Assembly (NCBI GenBank): GCA_964475955.1
Contig: CAYYZY010000229.1
Coordinates: forward strand, 1-11,904
Source of the DNA: DATKZH01 sp964475955
GTDB lineage: Bacteria > Planctomycetota > Planctomycetia > Pirellulales > Thermoguttaceae
Direction: 5' to 3'
Length of the DNA: 11,904 bases
The notes below the pieces were generated by a model. The model was not told the DNA's origin, ran no database searches, and saw only the letters and a list, made by a program, of their open reading frames with translations. The translations under genes and the position numbers were made by a program. Numbering within the stretch: position 1 is the first letter of the stretch; the number at the start of each line of letters is the position of its first letter. Shown piece by piece: positions 6,344 to 11,904 of this stretch.

Positions 6344-6532
6344 GTGACCGAACCAGACAACTCCGAGTCGTCCCGCGGGGAGCAGGAACGCGACCGGACG
6401 GCCTCGTCGAGTGCTCCTTCCATCCACTCGGAGCAACTCCTACGAGGAGGCCGTGAGCTCCAGATCGTCCACGGCGCCGAGACGTACCGCCTCCTCTTGA
6501 CCCGAAACAACAAGCTGATTCTTCAGAAGTGA
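6344..6532 (+). CDS. hemP: Haemin uptake protein HemP
   Basis: The protein has 62 aa with a GTG start. GGAGG at 6330-6334 lies 9 nt upstream. Residues 1-27 are polar and probably disordered. Residues 28-62 carry the HemP signature: an S-x-x-LLRGG-x-E-L turn, IVHGAETYRL, and the conserved end LTRNNKLILQK, close to the usual LTR-x-GKLILTK. Family proteins are small, usually Fur-regulated, and associated with haem uptake genes; in some bacteria HemP has been described as an activator of haem-receptor expression. Its exact molecular role is not settled. It supports the view that the palindrome at 5772 is iron-responsive. No TonB-dependent haem receptor is visible next to it, unlike many proteobacterial loci. 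Confidence 0.85.
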   Translation: MTEPDNSESSRGEQERDRTASSSAPSIHSEQLLRGGRELQIVHGAETYRLLLTRNNKLILQK

Positions 6533-6813
6533 ACAACCCCTTAACCTCCCGTACCCCATGGTATCCTCGGTTCTGAGGCGGGCAGAACCCCCAACGTTGT
6601 CCGTGTCAGCCAGCCAGCCGCTCGATCCCCCTTTCCTCCCTCGTCGAGCATCCCAGCCAGCTAGCCGCTTCGCGGGGCGCAAGGTCGCCCGCCACGGCCG
6701 CTCTCGGCACGTGGCGCCCCGACGAAGCCCCGGCAACGTCGTCCGAGCCGTTCGGGCGATCGCGCTTCGCTGTTTTTACACGTTCCCCCTTCTTCTGGCT
6801 GGAGGTGCGACCC

Positions 6814-7821
6814 ATGAAAGACCGAAGAGGCGCTTTCACTCTCATTGAGCTGTTGGTGGTAATCGCCGTCATCGGCATTCTCATCGCCCTGCTGCTTCCC
6901 GCCGTGCAGGCGGCGCGCGAAGCGGCACGCCGAATGAGCTGCACGAACAACCTGAAGCAGTGCGCCCTGGCACTACACAACTACCACGACACGTACCGAT
7001 GCTTCCCCGGGCTAGGCGACTCGTCGCTCTACAGCTTCTCGGTCCAGGCGAAGCTGCTGCCGTTCGCCGAGCAGAGGAACCTTCAGAGCCTGATTGACTT
7101 CGGGCAGCCGCTCTTCCAGGGAAGCTCGCACAGCCAAACCGTCAACCCGGTGCAAGCCGACGCGGCGCGGACCGTCGTCGGCATGTTGCGTTGTCCGAGC
7201 GACGGGGAAAATGACCTCTACACCGAGTACTACACTCATGGCGGCCAGGCCTTCGCTGGCGGCAACTATATGGTCTTGAGCGGCTCGGGCACCGGAACCT
7301 ACTACGACGTCCGCTATCCGACCGACGGCCTGTTCTATTACGGCTCCGCCCGCGCGTTCCGCGACCTTCAGGACGGCGCGAGCAACACCGTGGTGGCGTC
7401 GGAAACGCTCCTGGGCAACCACCGCGACACCAGCGGCCCGCAGCCCGACGACCCGGTTCGGCAAATCGCGTCGGCTCGCGTCTCCCCCTGTAGCGGCTCC
7501 CCGGGCCTCCAGGGCATCGTCGATCCCGACGTCGCCTCGCTGGTCGCCGGGGCCACGGGATGGAAGGGCAACCGGGCCTCGGCCTGGATTGTGGGCAAAT
7601 CGTACACGAGCACGTTCTGTACCTACATGCCGCCCAACCCCCCCGTTGCCGACTGGTACTCGATGGGCATCGGGTTCTTCGCGGCGCGGAGTCTCCACCC
7701 GGGCGGAGCCAACGCGTCGCTGGGCGACGCCAGTGTCCGATTTGTGAGCGAGACCGTGAATCACGCGGTCTGGCGTGCGCTGGGAACGCGCAGCGGCGGC
7801 GAAGTCGTCGATGAGTTTTGA
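6814..7821 (+). CDS. DUF1559-family pseudopilin-like protein
   Basis: The protein has 335 aa. The N-terminus MKDRRGAFTLIEL is a type III (prepilin) signal with the invariant Glu, and the hydrophobic helix runs to about residue 30 and ends in AVQAAREAARR. It then shows DUF1559 landmarks: NNLKQCALALHNYHD (45-59), a CPSD box (127-130), DGLFYYGSARAFRDLQDGASNTVVASETLLG, and the C-terminal WRALGTRSGGEVV. The usual H-x9-DG box reads HPGGANASLGDA, so His295 and Asp305 are kept but Gly is replaced by Ala306. Such proteins are inserted in the inner membrane and processed by a prepilin peptidase; planctomycetes encode many, and their role is poorly known. GGAGG (6801-6805) lies 8 nt before the ATG at 6814, which I prefer to the GTG at 6805. 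It lies 281 bp after hemP; that gap shows no gene and no convincing promoter. Confidence 0.9.
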   Translation: MKDRRGAFTLIELLVVIAVIGILIALLLPAVQAAREAARRMSCTNNLKQCALALHNYHDTYRCFPGLGDSSLYSFSVQAKLLPFAEQRNLQSLIDFGQPLFQGSSHSQTVNPVQADAARTVVGMLRCPSDGENDLYTEYYTHGGQAFAGGNYMVLSGSGTGTYYDVRYPTDGLFYYGSARAFRDLQDGASNTVVASETLLGNHRDTSGPQPDDPVRQIASARVSPCSGSPGLQGIVDPDVASLVAGATGWKGNRASAWIVGKSYTSTFCTYMPPNPPVADWYSMGIGFFAARSLHPGGANASLGDASVRFVSETVNHAVWRALGTRSGGEVVDEF

Positions 7822-7910
7822 GCGATCGCTTGAATCCGGATTCGGCCCCGAGTGACGAGTATTGCACGATTTCACACAACGCATGTCCCAAGAAGAAGGA
7901 AACACCTACA

Positions 7911-8813
7911 ATGAAGTCCATCCTTTCCGGAATCACGCGGGAGCGGGCGCTTTTGATGTTGGGGGTGATGAATCTTGCGGCCTCGACCGGACTTGCGGAG
8001 CCTGGCCTGTTGCTCATCGCGCACGGCTCGCCAAGCCCCCAGTGGAACCAGCCCGTACTCGACTTCGGCAAGGAGGTCGGCGCGGAGGCGGTAGCCCACG
8101 GCCCCTTTAAGGCGGCGCGCACGGCCATGCTGGAGTTCTCGGAGCCGAGCGTGCCGACTGCGGTCGCCCAGTTGGAGTCGGCCGGCTGCGACGGGATCGT
8201 TGCAGTGCCGCTGTTCATCGCGCCGTCGGGCCACAGCCTGTTCGACGTCCCCACGGTGTTGGGCACGTTCTACTCGCCGGCGGCCGCGGCGGCTATCGCT
8301 GAAGAAGGAGGCACGGTGGCGCGGCCGAAGGTGCCGGTCCGCTTGACGGAAACGTTCTCCGGAGAGCTGCTGGAACAATTCGCCCTCGCTGAGGTGCGCA
8401 AGCTCTCGCGCGAGCCCGCCGACGAGGCCGTCGTGCTGCTGGCCCACGGGGATGAAAACCATCAGCGACTCGTGGATCGCCTCATGCGCCGCGTCGCGAC
8501 GTACTGCTGCGGTCGTGCGGGGATCGACTACGGTGATTGGGCCTACGTCGGGGTGGGCCAGGAGTACATGGGCGCGGGGACGGGCGCCATCGAGCGAGCG
8601 CTGGAGCGAAAGAAACGCGTGCTGGTGGTCGGCATCTACGTATCGCTCAGCGCCCAAAGGCTCCACCAGCGGGCCGTCGGCCGGCTCCGCGGCCAAAGGG
8701 CGGGTTCGGAGCTCTTCGCCGGGCAAGACGTAGTTTTTTCCAGCCGAAGCGTGATTGGGTACGCGCAGACGCGTCGATGGGTTTTCGACGTGGCCAGATG
8801 TGCCGCGAAATAG
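7911..8813 (+). CDS. Exported CbiX/sirohydrochlorin-chelatase-like protein
   Basis: The protein has 300 aa. Residues 1-29 look like a Sec signal peptide (ITRER, then a hydrophobic stretch, cleavage near GLA-EP). Two chelatase-fold halves follow. The first has GLLLIAHGS with His38 and AVPLFIAPSGHSLFDVP with His108. The second has VVLLAHGDENH with His179 and GIYVSLSAQRLHQRA with His252. CbiX/SirB/CbiK enzymes insert Co or Fe into sirohydrochlorin in the cytosol. A signal peptide argues for a different use outside the membrane, such as haem or metal binding, as proposed for the periplasmic CbiK of Desulfovibrio vulgaris. GAAGGA (7895-7900) precedes the ATG. It follows the DUF1559 gene after 89 bp on the same strand, with a 12-bp palindrome GAATCCGGATTC (7832-7843) in between. 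The exported, haem-related role is inference. Confidence 0.8.
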   Translation: MKSILSGITRERALLMLGVMNLAASTGLAEPGLLLIAHGSPSPQWNQPVLDFGKEVGAEAVAHGPFKAARTAMLEFSEPSVPTAVAQLESAGCDGIVAVPLFIAPSGHSLFDVPTVLGTFYSPAAAAAIAEEGGTVARPKVPVRLTETFSGELLEQFALAEVRKLSREPADEAVVLLAHGDENHQRLVDRLMRRVATYCCGRAGIDYGDWAYVGVGQEYMGAGTGAIERALERKKRVLVVGIYVSLSAQRLHQRAVGRLRGQRAGSELFAGQDVVFSSRSVIGYAQTRRWVFDVARCAAK

Positions 8814-8889
8814 CCGCGCGCCGTTTGCCCAACGTGGCGATCCGGACGCCGCCCCGGAGCCCTCGCTCGCACCGGCGATCGGCTATTTC
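8807..8889. repeat. Inverted repeat spanning the convergent gene ends
   Basis: GAAATAGCCG (8807-8816) and CGGCTATTTC (8880-8889) are perfect 10-bp inverted copies. Each arm contains the Lys-stop (AAA TAG) of one of the two convergent genes, with a 63-bp GC-rich gap between, so it could act as a bidirectional 3'-end structure. A smaller GGCG/CGCC hairpin lies inside. Part of the symmetry may simply come from both genes ending in AAATAG. Confidence 0.4.
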
Positions 8890-10355
8890 AGATGCGCCTT
8901 GCGGAAGGCGGCGATTCGGCGCAGGGCGGGCTTGGGGCGGCGGTTGAGGTCGAACAGCCCGCCGTGCGGCAGGTCGTGCGGCTCGGAGTCGCGAAGCTGG
9001 TTCCACAAGACGCCGTGCACGTAGGGCTTGGCCAGGATCAACGGAACGTGTCGATTCACCCAGGTCTCCTGCGACTGGGGCGTCCAACTGCCCGGCGCAA
9101 GTCGGATCGGGCGACGGGCCTGGGGGTCGGCGTCGCTGGAACTGGGGACCGTCAGGCCGATGAACAGCGGCACGCCGAGCAGGTTCCAGTAGTCGAGGTG
9201 CTGGCCGACCTCCAGCGGATCGCGCGCGAGCGTGCCACCAGGGTAATAGCCCACATTGACCTCCAGCATCAGGCCGGAAAGCCCCAGGTTGGCGCGGATC
9301 AGCGCGTCGGCGATGTGAAGCGGCGGAAAGTCCATTTCGCGGCGGCTCAGGTATTCGGCCCAAGGCTGGTCGAAACCGACCAGCAAGGGCGCGGTCGTGT
9401 CGAGCGCCCGGGTCAGCTCGACGGCCCGGGCGGCCAGCCGGACCTTCTCCTCTTCGGAGAGGGAGAGCACGTCGGGCGAGTTGACGCGGCCGGCACACTG
9501 CCAGAGGTTGACCTGGCCCCGGTAGCGCCGGACCGCCGCCTTGACGAACTCCGCCGCGAGCGAGATCAGCGTGTCGAAGTCGTTCTCGTACAGGGCCAGC
9601 CAATCGGGCAGGCTTCGCTGGTCGAACTGGAGAAGCGGGCCGGCGCCGATCGTCAGCCGCCGGGCGCGGCACCACTCGATCTGTTGATCGGGCACGTCCC
9701 AACAGTACGTCCCCTCGCTGCATTCGATCTCGCGCCACACGAGGGGGACGTTGGCCGCATTGAACGCGATGGCGGCCCGCTCCGCCGTTTGCGTGTCTAA
9801 GGGCGAAGGGCCCACGTCGGCCCCCCAAAAGGTGGGCAGCCTTTGTGTGGTCGCTTGCCGAGCCGCCAACACCTGTTGGGCATAGGAGGCGGCCAGCAGG
9901 TTCGCCGCATCGAGCGCCAAGCGAACGGCCTCTTGCGCCAGGCGGGCCGAGCGCGGCTCGCGGTGATCGACCACCGCGGCCTGGGCGAAGTATCCGAGCG
10001 CTTCGGCCAATTTGTCGTGCACCGGTTGGGGAATGGTCAGTCCGCTCATCTCCCACTCAGCCAACTGCTTGCGCACCTGCCCTATTTTGCCCCGAGCCAA
10101 CTCCAGCGGGAGATGATAGGGTTCCGCGCGTTCCATCAGCGTGGCCGTCGAAAGGGTCACACGCCCGTAGCCCTCCACTGGCCAGGGAATATGCAGCGCG
10201 CCGGAGTCGGAGGAAGACCGCTCCAGGAGCAGTTCGCCGTCGGACTGACGAACGCGAACCTGCCACGGTATCCGGTCGAACCCCGAGAGGTACGCCTGCT
10301 CGACCGTTTGCTCGCTGATGCGATCGGGCGGAGAGATGAATCGCATCACACCCAT
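8883..10355 (-). CDS. GH10-like (clan GH-A) TIM-barrel protein, probably degenerate or atypical
   Basis: The protein has 490 aa from the ATG at 10355; the frame is open to 10418, but GVMRFISPP marks the family's usual start, and GAGG lies 11 nt before it. Residues 1-105 form an all-beta-looking region followed by a helical region to about 170. Residues 175-480 resemble glycoside hydrolase family 10: AFNAANVPLVWREIECSEGTYCWD (198-220), GAGPLLQF and LPDWL (237-253), the likely nucleophile strand LMLEVNVGYYPGG (Glu365), and VLWNQLRDSE ... GLFDLNRRPKPAL (449-478). Where GH10 enzymes have WDVVNE with the acid/base Glu, this protein reads LWQCAGRVN (284-292), with no Glu. It may be a non-hydrolytic carbohydrate binder or an enzyme with a different mechanism. 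No signal peptide, so cytosolic. It converges on the chelatase gene and diverges from purC. No convincing promoter was found in 10356-10625 on this strand. Confidence 0.7.
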   Translation of the reverse strand: MGVMRFISPPDRISEQTVEQAYLSGFDRIPWQVRVRQSDGELLLERSSSDSGALHIPWPVEGYGRVTLSTATLMERAEPYHLPLELARGKIGQVRKQLAEWEMSGLTIPQPVHDKLAEALGYFAQAAVVDHREPRSARLAQEAVRLALDAANLLAASYAQQVLAARQATTQRLPTFWGADVGPSPLDTQTAERAAIAFNAANVPLVWREIECSEGTYCWDVPDQQIEWCRARRLTIGAGPLLQFDQRSLPDWLALYENDFDTLISLAAEFVKAAVRRYRGQVNLWQCAGRVNSPDVLSLSEEEKVRLAARAVELTRALDTTAPLLVGFDQPWAEYLSRREMDFPPLHIADALIRANLGLSGLMLEVNVGYYPGGTLARDPLEVGQHLDYWNLLGVPLFIGLTVPSSSDADPQARRPIRLAPGSWTPQSQETWVNRHVPLILAKPYVHGVLWNQLRDSEPHDLPHGGLFDLNRRPKPALRRIAAFRKAHLK

Positions 10356-10558
10356 CGGGGAGGTTTCCTCAGCACGACAACGGTCGGATACGTACGGACA
10401 GCTCGCCTCACGTGACAAGGGAAGCTCTCCCGAGAGGTCTGCTCCCCACCTCGGGGCCAGCGCGGGCCCTCTCGCGCAATTCTACCCCTTTCGGGCCGGT
10501 TCCTCCAGAGGGGAGTCTACCGGGACGACAGCACAGCGACGGGCAAGGCGTGGGTCCC

Positions 10559-10588
10559 TTGGCTGCCCCCCGGGCCACCTGCTATATT
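10559..10588 (+). promoter_or_regulatory. Candidate purC promoter
   Basis: TTGGCT (10559-10564), an 18-bp spacer and TATATT (10583-10588) point to purC, with a start near 10595 and a leader of about 30 nt. The -10 is identical to that of the phosphatase gene at 3612. Confidence 0.55.
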
Positions 10589-10625
10589 CTCGGTTGTCGC
10601 GGACTCCGTAGCAAGGAATGGTGAT

Positions 10626-11516
10626 ATGAGCCGACCTGTAGTGCTGAAGACCTCGGTCCCGGGCGTGCCGGTGCGAAGTGGCAAGGTGCGCGATATATAC
10701 GATTTGGGTGACCGGCTCCTGTTGGTCAGCACGGATCGTATCAGCGCGTTCGACTGGGTGCTGCCCACCGGCATCCCCGACAAGGGCTGCGTTCTCACCC
10801 AAATCGCCGCCTTCTGGTTCGACCTGCTCGAAGAGCCCCATCATCTCATCACCACCGACGTGCGGAAGATGGACCTGCCCGACGGCGTCGACCGAGAGCA
10901 ACTCGCCGGGCGATCGAGCCTGGTCCGCAAGACCGAGGTCGTGCCGATCGAGTGCGTGGTGCGGGGCTATCTGGCCGGATCGGGGTGGAAGGAGTACACG
11001 CAGTCGGGCACGGTCTGCGGGATTCCGCTCCCCGAGGGGCTCACCGAGAGTGCCCGACTCGACGCCCCCATCTTCACGCCCGCCACGAAGGCGACCAGCG
11101 GCCACGACGAGAACATCTCGTTCGACGCGATGGTCGAGGCGGTCGGGGCCGACGTGGCCGAAGAGCTGCGCCGACGGAGCCTCGAAATCTTCCAGCGGGG
11201 CGCCGAGTACGCCCTGGAGCGGGGCATCATCATTGCCGACACGAAGTTCGAATGGGGCCGCGTCGATGGGCGGCTCATCCTCATCGACGAGGTCCTCACC
11301 CCCGACAGCTCCCGCTTCTGGCCCGCCAGTCAGTACCAACCCGGACGCAGCCAGCCCTCCTTCGACAAGCAGTTCGTGCGCGACTGGCTCTCTGGAACCG
11401 ACTGGGACAAGAACAGCCCCCCGCCGGCCCTGCCCGACGACGTCGTCACCAAGACCCGCCAGAAGTACATCGACGCCTACGAACGCCTCACCGGCCAGAC
11501 GTTTCGGGCGAAGTAG
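10626..11516 (+). CDS. purC: Phosphoribosylaminoimidazole-succinocarboxamide synthase (SAICAR synthase)
   Basis: The protein has 296 aa. PurC joins CAIR and aspartate with ATP to give SAICAR in de novo purine synthesis, in the cytosol. Diagnostic motifs are all present: SGKVRDIYD (18-26), STDRISAFD (35-43), VVRGYLAGSGWKEY (111-124), GHDENIS (159-165), IADTKFEWG (203-211) and IDEVLTPDSSRFW (220-232). The length matches the longer form of the family, like yeast Ade1, rather than the roughly 237-aa E. coli form. AAGGA (10613-10617) lies 8 nt before the ATG. It stands alone here, without other pur genes beside it, with its own promoter. No purine riboswitch or PurR-type palindrome is evident in the short leader. 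Confidence 0.97.
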   Translation: MSRPVVLKTSVPGVPVRSGKVRDIYDLGDRLLLVSTDRISAFDWVLPTGIPDKGCVLTQIAAFWFDLLEEPHHLITTDVRKMDLPDGVDREQLAGRSSLVRKTEVVPIECVVRGYLAGSGWKEYTQSGTVCGIPLPEGLTESARLDAPIFTPATKATSGHDENISFDAMVEAVGADVAEELRRRSLEIFQRGAEYALERGIIIADTKFEWGRVDGRLILIDEVLTPDSSRFWPASQYQPGRSQPSFDKQFVRDWLSGTDWDKNSPPPALPDDVVTKTRQKYIDAYERLTGQTFRAK

Positions 11517-11600
11517 GGTTAGGGTCTGGGAGTCGGGAGTGCGAGGTCGGCGCGCCTTGCACTCATCCTTCATCCCGCATCTCCGACCCCTCAACCTTCA
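11517..11600. other. Low-complexity intergenic spacer between convergent genes
   Basis: After the purC stop the sequence runs GGGTCTGGGAGTCGGGAGTG and later a CT-rich part with CACTCATCCTTCATCCC and CTCAACC repeats. The two halves are loosely complementary (GGGAGTG versus CACTC; GGTC versus GACC), giving an imperfect hairpin between two convergent genes. It may serve as a bidirectional terminator or be a dispersed repeat. Confidence 0.35.
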
Positions 11601-11904
11601 TCACTCAACCCTCGTTCCTGCCGGCGGCGTCGGCCGGCCCCGGGCTCTCCTCGACGACTTCCACCAGTCGCGCGCCACATCATCCGCCCGGCGGCGGTTC
11701 GCCAGCCGCCGGCGCTTGGCTGCCTCGACGAGGCACTTGATGGCCCCGCCCGCGAAGAACCAACCGTTCCCCAGCAGCGCGCACACCGAGTAGAGACCCG
11801 CGAACCCGACAAGCTGCGCCGCGGAAATCCGATAACTCAGCCAGGCGCGGTAGCTCAGCTTGCCCGTCACCCCGGCCGAACTGCGAAGGTGCGCAAACAG
11901 CACC
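11601..11904 (-). CDS. C-terminal part of an unrecognised membrane protein (runs off the window)
   Basis: About 100 C-terminal residues are visible. The frame is open to the window edge; its apparent first codon is a GTG at the very end, so the gene most likely begins outside. It shows RAWLSYRISAAQLVGFAGLYSVCALLG and NGWFFAGGAIKCLVEAAKRRR, a hydrophobic helix or hairpin (about 25-58) followed by a very basic tail (RRRLANRRRADDVARDWWKSSRRARGR) that would lie in the cytoplasm by the positive-inside rule. No family is recognised. It converges on purC. Confidence 0.5.
   Translation of the reverse strand, partial: VLFAHLRSSAGVTGKLSYRAWLSYRISAAQLVGFAGLYSVCALLGNGWFFAGGAIKCLVEAAKRRRLANRRRADDVARDWWKSSRRARGRPTPPAGTRVE

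Noticed and set aside
6565..6578. CCTC/GAGG mini-hairpin after hemP as a terminator
   Set aside because: The stem is only four base pairs with no T-run, too weak to call.
6600..6680. Repeated CAGCCAG/AGCCGCT motifs in the gap before the DUF1559 gene
   Set aside because: The copies are short and irregular, with no regular spacing or symmetry; likely low-complexity drift.
8647..10056. Minus-strand frame of 469 codons in another frame of the GH10-like gene
   Set aside because: The translation is dominated by Arg, Gly, Ala and Pro with no recognisable motif, while the overlapping frame has family-like sequence throughout.
10479..10484. TAGAAT on the minus strand as a -10 for the GH10-like gene
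   Set aside because: No acceptable -35 lies at 16-18 bp, so the promoter is not supported.
11513..11532. Telomere-like TTAGGG string after purC
   Set aside because: Only one copy of the hexamer occurs, inside a G-rich spacer; coincidence in bacterial DNA.

Overview
The window looks like chromosomal DNA from a planctomycete, probably in or near the Pirellulales. This rests on high GC, long antisense shadow ORFs, a DUF1559 pseudopilin-type protein, a Tat-type NIPSNAP protein, a large FHA-GAF-PP2C phosphatase, and many single genes separated by intergenic gaps. No rRNA, tRNA, CRISPR array or intact insertion sequence was seen.

Layout. Positions 1-218 are non-coding and hold short inverted and direct repeats plus a hairpin after the first gene. 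An HpcH/HpaI-family aldolase (minus, 219-1019) and a secreted two-domain NIPSNAP protein (plus, 1151-1933) diverge from a 130-bp gap, where two mirror-image promoters appear to share the same DNA. A membrane-anchored protein of unknown function follows (2046-3488). Next, with its own promoter, is an FHA-GAF-SpoIIE-type serine/threonine phosphatase (3796-5481).

The most interesting part is 5728-8813. A perfect 17-bp palindrome with the 7-1-7 geometry of Fur-family boxes precedes four same-strand genes: a small Cys/His-containing membrane or exported protein, the haemin-uptake protein HemP, a DUF1559 pseudopilin-like protein, and a CbiX/sirohydrochlorin-chelatase-like protein with a signal peptide. 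I read this as an iron- or haem-responsive locus in which a pseudopilin and an exported tetrapyrrole-binding chelatase-like protein may work with HemP. HemP and the chelatase fold are recognisable by family; the joint function is inference.

The right part holds a minus-strand GH10-like TIM-barrel protein (8883-10355), converging on the chelatase gene, and apparently lacking the usual acid/base glutamate. A divergent purC follows (10626-11516, SAICAR synthase, purine biosynthesis) with a clear promoter. The window ends inside the 3' part of an unrecognised minus-strand membrane protein gene (11601 to beyond 11904).
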